Made by a program: the position numbers and the translations under genes | The notes under the pieces: model-generated | What the model was told of the DNA's origin: nothing | What the model saw: only the letters and a program-made list of their open reading frames with translations | The model's database searches: none | Shown here: positions 16,818-24,615 of the stretch, piece after piece | Position numbering within the stretch: the stretch's first letter is position 1 | Layout of the letters: each line of letters starts with the position of its first letter | Source: JACRBR01 sp964371355 | Lineage (GTDB): Bacteria > Chloroflexota > Dehalococcoidia > DSTF01 > JACRBR01 | NCBI GenBank assembly: GCA_964371355.1 | Contig: CAYJMG010000001.1 | Span: 124,001-188,000, forward strand | Reading direction: 5' to 3' | Length of the DNA stretch: 64,000 nt

Positions 16818-18332
16818 CTACATGATCCCCTGCTTCAGCCACTCGGCGGCGCGCTCGCCGATCATGACCGAGGTGAGGTGGATGTTCGCGCGGGGGCACT
16901 TGGGCATCACCGACGCGTCGGCGACGTACAGGTTGTCGAACGTGCGCACCCGCAGGTGCTGGCTCACCACGCCCAGCGGGTCGGACTCCGGCGCCATCTT
17001 CGCCGTGCAGCTCGGGTGGAAGCCGCTGGACGACACGTGCTTGCACCACTGGAACAGCGCCTCGTCGTCCTCGATCGTGGCCACGCTGGGCGCACGGATA
17101 CCGGCGTTGATGTCGTCGAACGCCGGGTGCGACCCGACCTCCAGTCCGAACCGCACGCCGTCGACCAGCCGCTGCGTGTCGTAGTCGTCGTCGCAGAAGT
17201 TGTGCTCGATCCGCGGCTGGGTGTGCCAATCGGCCGAGGTCAGCGTCAGCCGGCCCTTCGACCGCTGCCGCTCGACCACGCTTCCCAGCGAGTACACGAG
17301 CGTCCCGCTGCGCGTGGGGAGCTGCGACACCGGCATGAGCTGCATGTCGTTGCGCTCGGCCCCCGGCCCCGAGGTGTACCGGTAGGTCACCTGCACCAGC
17401 GGGTCCTCGAACTTCAGCACGCCCTCGGGCGCGGAGAACACGGCACCCAGCATCGGGTGGTCGTCCAGGCTGTCGCCGACGCCGGGGATGTCGCGCACGA
17501 CGCCGATGCCCAGCTCGCGCAGGTGCGCCTCCGGCCCGATGCCCGACCGCAGCAGCACCGCCGGCGAGCCGATCGCGCCGCCGCAGAGGATGATGCGCTC
17601 GCCCTCGACCACCTGCACTGCTCGTCCGCTCTCCACCTCGACGCCGGTCGCCCGCGCCCCGTCGGTGAGGACGCGGCGGACGTGGCAGTCGCCGCGGATC
17701 GTGAGGTTCACCCGATGGCGCGCCGGCTCGACGTAGCAGATCGCGACGCTCATGCGCAGGCGGCCCTGCTTGTTCATGGGGTGCGCGGCGAGGCCGGTGG
17801 ACTGCGGGTCGTTGTTGTCCTTCGTCTCGGGGTAGCCCAGGTCGCGCATCGCCTTCATAAAGGCGAGCTGCACCGGCGCCAGCTCCTCGTCGCGATAGCG
17901 GCGGATGGGGATGGGGCCGTTGCGGCCGTGGAAGTCGTCGTCGAAATCCTGGTCCGTCTCCAGCTTGCGGAAGTAGGGCAGCACCTTCTCCCACGACCAG
18001 TCGCCGTTCCCCAGCTCGGCCCACTCGTCGTAGTCCTCGGGCGTGCCGCGCAGGGCGATCGCGGTGTTGATGGCGGAGGAGCCGCCGACAACCTTGCCGG
18101 CGGGGAGGGCGAACTGGTGGCCGGTGGAGTTGGCTTCGGCCATGTAGTCCCAGTTGTGGGGGGCGTAGGCGTTATTGTGCCCGTTCAGCAGGTCGTCGGG
18201 CATCTGCTCGGTCGTGGGGTAGTAGGGCCCGGCGTCCAGTAGCAGCACCGAGCAGGAGGGATCTTCGGAGAGGCGGGCGGCGATGGTGGCGCCGGACGCC
18301 CCGGCGCCGCAGACGATGACGTCGTATTTCAT
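16818..18332 (-). CDS. GMC-family FAD oxidoreductase (choline/alcohol dehydrogenase-like)
   Basis: A 504-residue flavoenzyme of the glucose-methanol-choline family, oxidising an alcohol. The dinucleotide motif DVIVCGAGASGATIAARL is at the N-terminus, GKVVGGSSAINTAIALRG is GMC signature 1 (about 75-95) and GGAIGSPAVLLRSGIGP is signature 2 (about 240-256). Near the C-terminus SSGFHPSCTAKM carries the catalytic His and NIHLTSVMIGERAAEW holds the second active-site Asn/His pair. Substrate is not readable; no betaine genes are adjacent. ATG 18332 is chosen because the flavin motif follows at once; an ATG at 18341 is also possible, while the open frame upstream to 18491 is not conserved-looking. 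Confidence 0.87.
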   Translation of the reverse strand: MKYDVIVCGAGASGATIAARLSEDPSCSVLLLDAGPYYPTTEQMPDDLLNGHNNAYAPHNWDYMAEANSTGHQFALPAGKVVGGSSAINTAIALRGTPEDYDEWAELGNGDWSWEKVLPYFRKLETDQDFDDDFHGRNGPIPIRRYRDEELAPVQLAFMKAMRDLGYPETKDNNDPQSTGLAAHPMNKQGRLRMSVAICYVEPARHRVNLTIRGDCHVRRVLTDGARATGVEVESGRAVQVVEGERIILCGGAIGSPAVLLRSGIGPEAHLRELGIGVVRDIPGVGDSLDDHPMLGAVFSAPEGVLKFEDPLVQVTYRYTSGPGAERNDMQLMPVSQLPTRSGTLVYSLGSVVERQRSKGRLTLTSADWHTQPRIEHNFCDDDYDTQRLVDGVRFGLEVGSHPAFDDINAGIRAPSVATIEDDEALFQWCKHVSSSGFHPSCTAKMAPESDPLGVVSQHLRVRTFDNLYVADASVMPKCPRANIHLTSVMIGERAAEWLKQGIM

Positions 18333-18414
18333 GCGGAACATGCTAGCGGCGGGGGCGGTGGGCGGAAGTGCCGAACGGCCGCAGTTGGCATCACGGCGAG
18401 CGAGGAGTAGCATC

Positions 18415-18690
18415 ATGCATACGATGCGTTCATTAGTAGTCCGGGTGATCGCAGTACAAGTGGCGGCGCTGGCCGTCCTTGCGTCCGCCATCGGCTACCT
18501 GTTGATAAGAAGTGGCGATGACGGTGCGCAGGAACCGCTATCGTACGGCGACATACAGGTCGTCCCGTTCGAGGGCAGTCAACGGGAGCGACGGGAAGCC
18601 TACGCATTATGGGTAGCGCTGCTCTTAACCGCTCCCGACGAGACCGGGTACTGGTTGAAATCGGCAGCTTCACACTTCTTCGAGTGGTAG
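18415..18690 (+). CDS. Small membrane protein of unknown function
   Basis: A 91-residue protein with one N-terminal membrane helix (residues 6-31, rich in Val/Ala/Leu) and a short polar domain with a second weakly hydrophobic stretch (YALWVALLLTA). GAGGAG sits 8 bases before ATG 18415, a strong ribosome-binding site. I do not recognise it. It is the first of three short genes (18415, 18693, 19112) that are packed head to tail and likely form one transcript. Confidence 0.55.
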   Translation: MHTMRSLVVRVIAVQVAALAVLASAIGYLLIRSGDDGAQEPLSYGDIQVVPFEGSQRERREAYALWVALLLTAPDETGYWLKSAASHFFEW

Positions 18691-18692
18691 CC

Positions 18693-19115
18693 ATGACAAC
18701 AGAACACGAACCGAGCTGCGACGGGCTGCACACGGCGCGACAGCCGTGCAACGACGGGCTCGACGGCATGCCCGCGCCGCCTGGGGCCGCCGTGATCGAG
18801 ACGCCGTCGGCGAATGGCGCGCGCGGCCACGACGACGCGGCGGAGGCGGACGAGCGTTCAGCGATCTCGCGGCCGGCGGTGGCTACGCGGATAACGCCGG
18901 CGGAGATGCCAGCGCCCTCACCGGAGGCGCTGCGGGCGTGGGAGGAGACGGCGGCGGCCGTCGGCGCGACGGCGACGCCCGCGCCGCCCGCGAAGGCGAT
19001 CTTCGAGGGTGAGATCGCGCGGCGGCCGGGGTGGTTCGCGGGGCACGCGGGGCTGGTCATGCTCGCGGCGATCGCGGCGTTCGTGCTGCTGGTCGTCGCG
19101 CGGAGGCGATCGTGA
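18693..19115 (+). CDS. C-terminally membrane-anchored hypothetical protein
   Basis: A 140-residue protein: a polar, Ala/Pro-rich N-terminal 110 residues with two early Cys, then a single transmembrane helix (WFAGHAGLVMLAAIAAFVLLVVA) and a basic RRRS end, so the bulk faces one side with a C-terminal anchor. It starts two bases after the upstream stop. Not recognised; the middle part looks disordered. Its TGA overlaps the next GTG. Confidence 0.5.
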   Translation: MTTEHEPSCDGLHTARQPCNDGLDGMPAPPGAAVIETPSANGARGHDDAAEADERSAISRPAVATRITPAEMPAPSPEALRAWEETAAAVGATATPAPPAKAIFEGEIARRPGWFAGHAGLVMLAAIAAFVLLVVARRRS

Positions 19116-19396
19116 TCTGGGACCGTCAGATTGAGGAGGCCGTGCGGCCGCGGAACGACGATCGACCACTGCACGAGCGGGCCAGCCGCGGCGGCATCGG
19201 CCGTCCGACGCCGAAGGGCGTTCTGCTGCTCGTTGCCGGCATCATCGGAGGCGGCATCGCGGCGTGGACGATCACCCACCAGCCGTCCTCTTTGCTCGAG
19301 CTGCTCGGCGATGTGGCGCCGCATGGCGGCGATGACGACCGTCCGCCGCAGGAGGATTCGCCGGACGACCCCGGCGTGGTGTACGTCGACGAGTGA
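19112..19396 (+). CDS. Small single-pass membrane protein
   Basis: A 94-residue protein starting at GTG 19112, which overlaps the previous stop (GTGA) and has GGAGG 5-6 bases upstream. One transmembrane helix (GVLLLVAGIIGGGIAAWTI) lies in the middle, flanked by a charged N-terminus and an acidic C-terminus (GGDDDRPPQEDSPDD). Function unknown. The following 540 bp are repeats. Confidence 0.5.
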   Translation: MIWDRQIEEAVRPRNDDRPLHERASRGGIGRPTPKGVLLLVAGIIGGGIAAWTITHQPSSLLELLGDVAPHGGDDDRPPQEDSPDDPGVVYVDE

Positions 19397-19427
19397 GGCG
19401 CAGCGGGGATTCCGGACACAGCGCTGT

Positions 19428-19842
19428 GCTATCACGACAGTCCACGGCCGGGGGCGGCTGTGATCCATTGCGCTATCACGGCATTCCACGGCCGGGGGCG
19501 GCTGTGATCCATTGCGCTATCACGGCAGCCCACAGCCGGGGGCGGCTGTGATCCACTGCGCTCTCACGGCAGCCCACAGCCGGGAGCGGCTGTGATCCAT
19601 TGCGCTCTCACGACAGTCCACAGCCGAGGGCGGCTGTGATCCATTGCGCTATCACGGCAGCCCACAGCCGGGGGCGGCTGTGNNNNNNNNNNNNNNNNNN
19701 NNNNNNNNNNNNNNNNNNNNNNNNNNNNNNNNNNNNNNNNNNNNNNNNNNNNNNNNNNNNNNNNNNNNNNNNNNNNNNNNNNGGGCGGCTGTGATCCATT
19801 GCGCTCTCACGGCAGTTCACAGCCGGGGGCGGCTGTGATCCA
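19428..19842 (+). repeat. 44-bp tandem hairpin repeats interrupted by an assembly gap
   Basis: Units begin (GCTATCAC or GCTCTCAC) at 19428, 19472, 19516, 19560, 19604 and 19648, exactly 44 bp apart, and resume at 19803 after the gap. Each unit holds an inverted pair CACAGCC / GGCTGTG around a G-rich loop, so each can fold into a 7-bp hairpin. The distance across the gap (155 bp) is not a multiple of 44, so the N run does not give the true size. No gene is present. Confidence 0.9.
19683..19782. other. Assembly gap (100 N)
   Basis: Exactly 100 unknown bases inside the 44-bp tandem array; the round number suggests a scaffolding placeholder with unknown real length. Confidence 0.97.
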
Positions 19843-19844
19843 CT

Positions 19845-19910
19845 GCGCGGGCTAAAAGCCCGCGCTGCGAGACAGTGCTGTGCTCCACGCGCGGGCTGAA
19901 AGCCTGTGCT
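19845..19910 (+). repeat. Two GCGCGGGCT hairpins
   Basis: GCGCGGGCT, AAA, AGCCCGCGC (19845-19865) is a perfect 9-bp stem, followed by TGCGAGACAG. A second, imperfect copy with the same trailing TGCGAGACAG follows at about 19889. They lie just downstream of the VKOR gene stop and may protect or terminate its transcript. Confidence 0.7.
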
Positions 19911-19938
19911 GCGAGACAGACAGTGCGGATCGCCGCGG

Positions 19939-20517
19939 CTACTGGTCGTTCTCGCCTAGGATCTCGTCGCGGCGGAGCCAGGCGAGGGCGCTCAGCACGG
20001 CGAAGAGGGCCGTCATTGTGGTGGCGGAGACGACGCAGTAGACGCAGATGGCGTCGATCACCCACAGCTCGACGTATGTGAGGTACATCGAGAAGGCGAA
20101 CGAGGCCGCGGCCATGGTCCACGCTGCGAGCAGCAGCATGGCGTCGCGGCGCAGCCACGCGGCGGCGACGAGCAGGGCCATCGTCGCGTACGAGGCCGCG
20201 CCCATCAGCGCGACGGGCACGCCGGCGACCTTCGCGTACTTCGTGCTGTTGACGTACTCGCAGTCGCCGATGCCGTTGCAGGCGATCGGCTGGTGGGCGA
20301 AGTGCACGACCGAGAGGTACGTGGCCACGCCCAGCCCCACGAGCGCGAGGACGATCGTGGCCAACGAGAGCAGGCCGGCGAGCGCCCCTCTCCCGGCATG
20401 GGAGAGGGGGCGGCCGTCGGGGCCCGGGCTAACAGCCCGCGCTGCGGTGTCGGTATTGATCAGCGCTGCGGTGTCGGAGTTGGTCAGCGATGCGGCGTCT
20501 GGTGAGGATCCGGTCAT
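19939..20517 (-). CDS. Vitamin K epoxide reductase family protein (disulfide-forming)
   Basis: A 192-residue membrane protein with four to five helices. The loop ACNGIGDCEYVNSTKYAKVAGVP holds the conserved Cys pair and Ser/Thr before a helix, and ICVYC near residue 160 is the quinone-reactive CxxC. Bacterial VKOR reoxidises a DsbA-like partner and passes electrons to quinone. It overlaps the stop of the upstream DsbA-like gene (ATGA), fitting that role. The first 45 residues are odd: an 8-residue repeat (DTAALINT type) and two palindromic repeats are translated as part of the protein. Confidence 0.87.
   Translation of the reverse strand: MTGSSPDAASLTNSDTAALINTDTAARAVSPGPDGRPLSHAGRGALAGLLSLATIVLALVGLGVATYLSVVHFAHQPIACNGIGDCEYVNSTKYAKVAGVPVALMGAASYATMALLVAAAWLRRDAMLLLAAWTMAAASFAFSMYLTYVELWVIDAICVYCVVSATTMTALFAVLSALAWLRRDEILGENDQ
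20385..20439 (+). repeat. Two palindromic repeats inside the VKOR coding start
   Basis: CCCCTCTCCC (20385-20394) and GGGAGAGGGG (20400-20409) form a perfect 10-bp hairpin; CGGGCT / AGCCCG (20425-20439) is a second hairpin of the GCGGGCT family. Both lie within the codons for the VKOR N-terminus, next to three 24-bp direct repeats (about 20439-20510). Confidence 0.75.
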
Positions 20518-21242
20518 TGGGCCGCCTCCGCCTCCGCCTCCGCCAGCGCCTTGTTGATGGCGGTGCGGAACTTGTCCAGGTCCTGCGCCCCGACGATCTT
20601 CTCGCCGTTGATGAAGAACGTCGGTGTCGAGTTCACGCCGCGGTCGCCGGCGGCGTCGGCATCGGCCTGCACGACCTCGAGGTTCCTGTTACTCGAGAGC
20701 GTGGCGTCGAATTGCGTGACATCGAGCCCGACGTCCTCGGCCAGCGATAGCAGCGTCCCATAGGAGAACGTGCCCGAGTTCTCGCGTCCCTGCGCGTTGA
20801 AGAGCGCGGCGTAGTACTCCCAGAACTTGCCCTGCTCCTCGGCGGCGGCGGCCGCCTGGGCGGCGTCCCACGACTCCTGCCCCAGGAACGGGAAGTAGCG
20901 GAACTCGATCTTCACCTGCCCGCTGTTCACGTACTCCTCTTCGAGGACGGGGATGATGTCGGTCGCGGCGCGCTTGCACACCGGGCACTGGAAGTCGGCG
21001 TACTCGACGATGGTGACGGGCGCGTTCGCGTCGCCGAGGACGCGCCCCTGGCCGATGGGCGGCTCGACGACGGCGCCACCGCCGCCACCGAGCACCTGTA
21101 CGGCGACGAGGGCGCCGACGACGGCGATAGCGGCGATGCCGAGGAGCCCGAAGCGGAACATCGACCTGCGGCGGCGGTTGCTTGCGACGCGCGCGGACAC
21201 CTGCTGCTGCTTGGCGCGCTTTGCGTTGGTTGCGGATGCCAT
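20514..21242 (-). CDS. DsbA-like thiol:disulfide oxidoreductase
   Basis: A 242-residue protein with a basic N-terminus, one membrane anchor (about 28-51), a Gly-rich linker and a DsbA/BdbD-type thioredoxin fold. The active site is FQCPVC (CPVC) and the cis-Pro loop is STPTFFINGE. It should introduce disulfides into exported proteins. GGAGGA 8 bases before ATG 21242 fixes the start; the Met at 21272 is upstream of that site. The stop overlaps the VKOR start, so the two form an oxidant-producing pair. Confidence 0.9.
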   Translation of the reverse strand: MASATNAKRAKQQQVSARVASNRRRRSMFRFGLLGIAAIAVVGALVAVQVLGGGGGAVVEPPIGQGRVLGDANAPVTIVEYADFQCPVCKRAATDIIPVLEEEYVNSGQVKIEFRYFPFLGQESWDAAQAAAAAEEQGKFWEYYAALFNAQGRENSGTFSYGTLLSLAEDVGLDVTQFDATLSSNRNLEVVQADADAAGDRGVNSTPTFFINGEKIVGAQDLDKFRTAINKALAEAEAEAAQ

Positions 21243-21376
21243 GTTGTGATTCCTCCGTGCTGGCCGGCTCACGCCCCTGCGGGTGCGGGCGCCGGCGGCT
21301 GCCAGTGCGGGCGGCCGAGGGTGATGGAGACGCGCCGCGCGCGGCCGTGTCCGATCACGTTGTCGGTCGCCGGATG

Positions 21377-21724
21377 TCAGGCGGCCAGCACCGAGAGAGG
21401 AGGACGCTCGGGGATGCGAGGAGGTGTCTCGGAAAGGTCACCGTCAGGCGTCGCCACGACGGCCACGGCGACGCCGAAGACGATCGGCGCGGGCGGGTCG
21501 AAGCGTGGCAGGCCGACGGACGGCGGCGGGATCAGAGGCTGCTCGGCGCAGCCGGGGCCGCCGCCGTGGCACTGTGCGGCCATCGGCAGGTTGCCATCGG
21601 CCAGATCGCCGGGGGCTTCGGTGCCGCCGATCACGATGAGGTTGATGAGCAAGCCAGCCAGCAGCGTGGCCGTCACCAAGCCCCGGTGCCGAAGCGCCAA
21701 CCGCAACAGTCGCAGTCCCATCAC
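21377..21724 (-). CDS. Small hypothetical membrane protein
   Basis: A 115-residue product with one N-terminal helix (VTATLLAGLLINLIVIGG), a Cys pair in QCHGGGPGC, and a Pro-rich stretch before a second hydrophobic segment (IVFGVAVAVVA). It could sit in the membrane with an exposed Cys-bearing loop. It precedes the DsbA-VKOR pair on the same strand, separated by 134 bp. Starts: GTG 21724 followed directly by ATG 21721; the ribosome-binding site is weak. Not recognised. Confidence 0.45.
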   Translation of the reverse strand: MMGLRLLRLALRHRGLVTATLLAGLLINLIVIGGTEAPGDLADGNLPMAAQCHGGGPGCAEQPLIPPPSVGLPRFDPPAPIVFGVAVAVVATPDGDLSETPPRIPERPPLSVLAA

Positions 21725-21943
21725 CTACAGTATCGATATCACAGGCCCGGCATTCCACGGCCGAAGGGCCCGAATTCGCCGACCCGAACCGACTCCCCGT
21801 TACCTTCACGACGCTCGCGGGGCGGCCGGTGTTCCCCTGTCGCGCCTGATCTCAGTCTGGCCGGATAGACTGCACGGACTGGTTTCGGAACTGTTGCGAC
21901 GGAGGCCCCGCTGGCTACCGACATCGCCGCGATCAACGAGCGG

Positions 21944-22903
21944 GTGCGCGCGCAGGCCGCGTTCGTGCGGGCCGTCAAGGACGAGGTGGCGAAGGTCATC
22001 GTCGGCCAGGACACGCTGGTCGAGCGGCTGATCATCGGCATGCTGTGCCGCGGCCACATCCTGATCGAGGGCGTGCCCGGCCTGGCGAAGACGCTGACGG
22101 TACACACGCTGGCGCGGGCGATCGCGGCGACGTACGTGCGGATCCAGTTCACGCCCGACCTGCTGCCGGCCGACGTGACGGGGACGACGATCTACAGCCC
22201 GCAGGACGGCCAGTTCCACGTCCGTAAGGGCCCCATCTTTGCGAACATCGTGCTGGCAGACGAGATCAACCGGGCGCCGGCGAAGGTGCAGTCCGCGCTG
22301 CTGGAGGCGATGCAGGAGCGGCAGGTGAGCATCGGCGGGACGACGTTCCCGCTGGACGAGCCGTTCATGGTGCTGGCGACGCAGAATCCCATCGAGCACG
22401 AGGGTACGTACGCACTGCCGGAGGCGCAGCTCGACCGGTTCATGCTGAAGGTGCACGTGACGTACCCCTCGCGCGAGGAGGAGAAGCGCATTCTCGACCG
22501 GTTCGTGACGCCCGGCGTCGAGCCGGACATCGCGCGGGTGGCGACGCCAGACGCCGTGACGAGCGCATCGGCGGCGCTGGCGGACGTGCACATGGACGAG
22601 CGGCTGCGCGACTACATCGTGCACCTGGTGTACGCGACGCGGGAGCCGGAGTCGTACCGGCTGCAGGACCTGCGGGCGCTGATCGAGTACGGCGCATCGC
22701 CGCGGGCCAGCATCTACCTGGCGCAGGCGGCGCGGGCGCACGCGTTCGTGCAGGGGCGGGGCTTCGTCGAGCCGGACGACGTAAAGGCCGTGGCGATGGA
22801 CGTGATGCGGCACCGCGTGGTCGTGACGTACGAGGCGGAGGCCGAGAGCGTGACGGCGGAGGATGTCGTGACGCGCGTGCTGGCGGGAGTCGAGGTGCCA
22901 TGA
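21944..22903 (+). CDS. MoxR-family AAA ATPase
   Basis: A MoxR chaperone-like AAA ATPase of about 320-330 residues. Walker A region is GHILIEGVPGLAKTLTVHTLA, Walker B is IVLADEINRAPAKVQSALLEAM, and sensor 1 is FMVLATQNPIEHEGTYALPEAQLDRF. MoxR proteins mature or insert metal centres and usually precede DUF58 and von Willebrand domain genes; here none follows. GGAGG (21901-21905) lies 5 bases upstream of an in-frame CTG at 21911, which would add the typical MATDIAAINER opening, so translation may begin there rather than at GTG 21944. Confidence 0.9.
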   Translation: MRAQAAFVRAVKDEVAKVIVGQDTLVERLIIGMLCRGHILIEGVPGLAKTLTVHTLARAIAATYVRIQFTPDLLPADVTGTTIYSPQDGQFHVRKGPIFANIVLADEINRAPAKVQSALLEAMQERQVSIGGTTFPLDEPFMVLATQNPIEHEGTYALPEAQLDRFMLKVHVTYPSREEEKRILDRFVTPGVEPDIARVATPDAVTSASAALADVHMDERLRDYIVHLVYATREPESYRLQDLRALIEYGASPRASIYLAQAARAHAFVQGRGFVEPDDVKAVAMDVMRHRVVVTYEAEAESVTAEDVVTRVLAGVEVP

Positions 22904-23244
22904 GCATCACCTATCACCTGGTCGCGGCGGAATACTTCCGCGACTGCGACGCGAGCGCGCCGTACGTGCCGCCGGGGTTCCTCGACGAGGGGTTCATCCA
23001 CTGCACGGACGGCGAGCAGAACCTCGCGGACACGGCGAATCGCTACTATCGCGGGGAACGACGGATGTTCGTGGTGCTGGCGATCGAGAAGGACGCGGTG
23101 ACGGCGGAGGTGCGGTACGAGGACGAGGCGGGGATCTATCCGCACATCTACGGGCCGCTGAACCGGGACGCGATCGTGGCGGTGCTGCCGATCCTGCGGG
23201 AAGCGGACGGGACATTCCAGCCACCAAAGGCGCCGCAACCGTGA
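22900..23244 (+). CDS. DUF952 domain protein
   Basis: A 114-residue protein. The phrases YHLVAAEYF, GFLDEGFIHCTDGEQ and HIYGPLNRDAIVAVLP are the DUF952 signature (a small fold related to ADP-ribosyltransferase-like enzymes by structure; activity unproven). The ATG overlaps the MoxR stop as ATGA, so the two are translated together. Confidence 0.85.
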   Translation: MSITYHLVAAEYFRDCDASAPYVPPGFLDEGFIHCTDGEQNLADTANRYYRGERRMFVVLAIEKDAVTAEVRYEDEAGIYPHIYGPLNRDAIVAVLPILREADGTFQPPKAPQP

Positions 23245-23374
23245 CGGATTCGGCGGATGGGGGATTCTGCCGCCGGGCATCGGGGTTCCGCCGGAAGGGA
23301 AAGTCGCGCGTTCCGGAGTGTCAATCCGGGCACTCATAACCGAATCTGAACATGGGTCAGGTTCCTTGACGTTC

Positions 23375-23403
23375 TCGACAAGATCGGGCGAGGACGGGAT
23401 AAT
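23375..23403 (+). promoter_or_regulatory. Sigma-70-type promoter
   Basis: TCGACA (23375-23380), 17-bp spacer, GATAAT (23398-23403): five of six matches at each box. It would start the M23 peptidase transcript at about 23410, leaving a 75-base leader. Confidence 0.55.
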
Positions 23404-23485
23404 ACGCGCAACCCCGCGTATGCCACCGCGCGTTAGGTAGTGAGAGCATCGCGGCTTTACGGGCTCCGGCCCGGGCCGAGACAGG

Positions 23486-24517
23486 GTGATTGTGCCGTTT
23501 CTGGTTTCCACGTTCGCGTTCGCGTTCTCCGTCGTCATGGCGATCACGCCGGCGATCAACATGCCGGGCGGTGGCTCCGGCGACGGGCCGCAGTTCCCGG
23601 CACCGCCGGGCTACCTGCTGCCGTGGGCGGGGGGCGAGATCCACGCCGTCACGCAGGGCGAGGACACGTCGTTCACGCACAACGGACTTGCCGCGTACGC
23701 GTTCGACTTCGACCTGAACTACAAGACGGTGGTGGCGGCGCGCGACGGCAAGGTCGTGATGGCGCGCGAAGACTCGAACGCAGGCGGGTGCAGCGCGTTC
23801 TTCGCAGGCTCCGCGAACTACGTCGTGATCGACCACGGCGACGGTATGGCGAGCCTGTACCTGCACCTGGCCCAGAACTCGGTCGAGGTCGAAGTGGGGC
23901 AGATGGTGTCCGCCGGCGAGCCGATCGGCATCTCGGGGGAGACCGGGGTGACGTGTTCTGACGTCGACGGCGGGCCGGGGCCGCACCTGCACTTCCAGGT
24001 ACAGCCGTACGTCGAAGGCAAGTACTTCACGCAGTCGCAGCCGGTCGCGTTCGACGACATCTCAGGAAGCGACGGCGTGCCGGTGTACGGCCGGTCGTAC
24101 GCATCGGGGAACTACGGGCCGGGCAAGCCGCAGAAGATCGAACTGACGCCGCACCACGTGTCGCGGGAGTTCAACCCGCAGGCGGTGCCGCTGGTGCGCG
24201 GCCTGGAGCAGGCGGACCCGGACGCCGCGCCGCCGCCACCCACGCCGGAGCCGACGCCGACGGAGACGCCGACGCCGCTGCCGCTGATCGAGTGGCAGAT
24301 CACGCCGGAGACGGAGACGCCGGAGCCGGAGGCGACCGAGACGGCGACGCCCGAGCCCACGGCCACGAATACCCCCGTGCCACCGCCACCACCACCACCT
24401 CCGCCGCCGGCCGCGACGAACACGCCGACGCCCTTGCCACCCACGGAGACGGCGACGAACACGCCGGAACCACCACCGACCGATACGCCGGCCCCGGAGC
24501 CGACTCCAACACCCTGA
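23486..24517 (+). CDS. M23 family metallopeptidase with Pro/Thr-rich tail
   Basis: A 343-residue secreted LytM-type peptidase cutting peptidoglycan cross-bridges. A short signal segment (VSTFAFAFSVVMAI) is followed by the M23 domain: first ligands in THNGLAAYAFDFDLNY, second in GPHLHFQVQ (HLH), with VVIDHGDGMASLYLHL between. From about residue 235 the protein is a low-complexity PTPTET/PPPPP tail that probably spans the cell wall; there is no C-terminal anchor. Starts GTG 23486 or GTG 23492 are both possible. Confidence 0.85.
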   Translation: MIVPFLVSTFAFAFSVVMAITPAINMPGGGSGDGPQFPAPPGYLLPWAGGEIHAVTQGEDTSFTHNGLAAYAFDFDLNYKTVVAARDGKVVMAREDSNAGGCSAFFAGSANYVVIDHGDGMASLYLHLAQNSVEVEVGQMVSAGEPIGISGETGVTCSDVDGGPGPHLHFQVQPYVEGKYFTQSQPVAFDDISGSDGVPVYGRSYASGNYGPGKPQKIELTPHHVSREFNPQAVPLVRGLEQADPDAAPPPPTPEPTPTETPTPLPLIEWQITPETETPEPEATETATPEPTATNTPVPPPPPPPPPPAATNTPTPLPPTETATNTPEPPPTDTPAPEPTPTP

Positions 24518-24615
24518 CCCCAGGACGCCGTCGCATGTCGCCGCGGGATGCCGTGCTAGGCTGGACGGCAACCCTGTCGATTCACCGCGCGTCGCGCGCG
24601 GCGTGAGGTAGTCCC

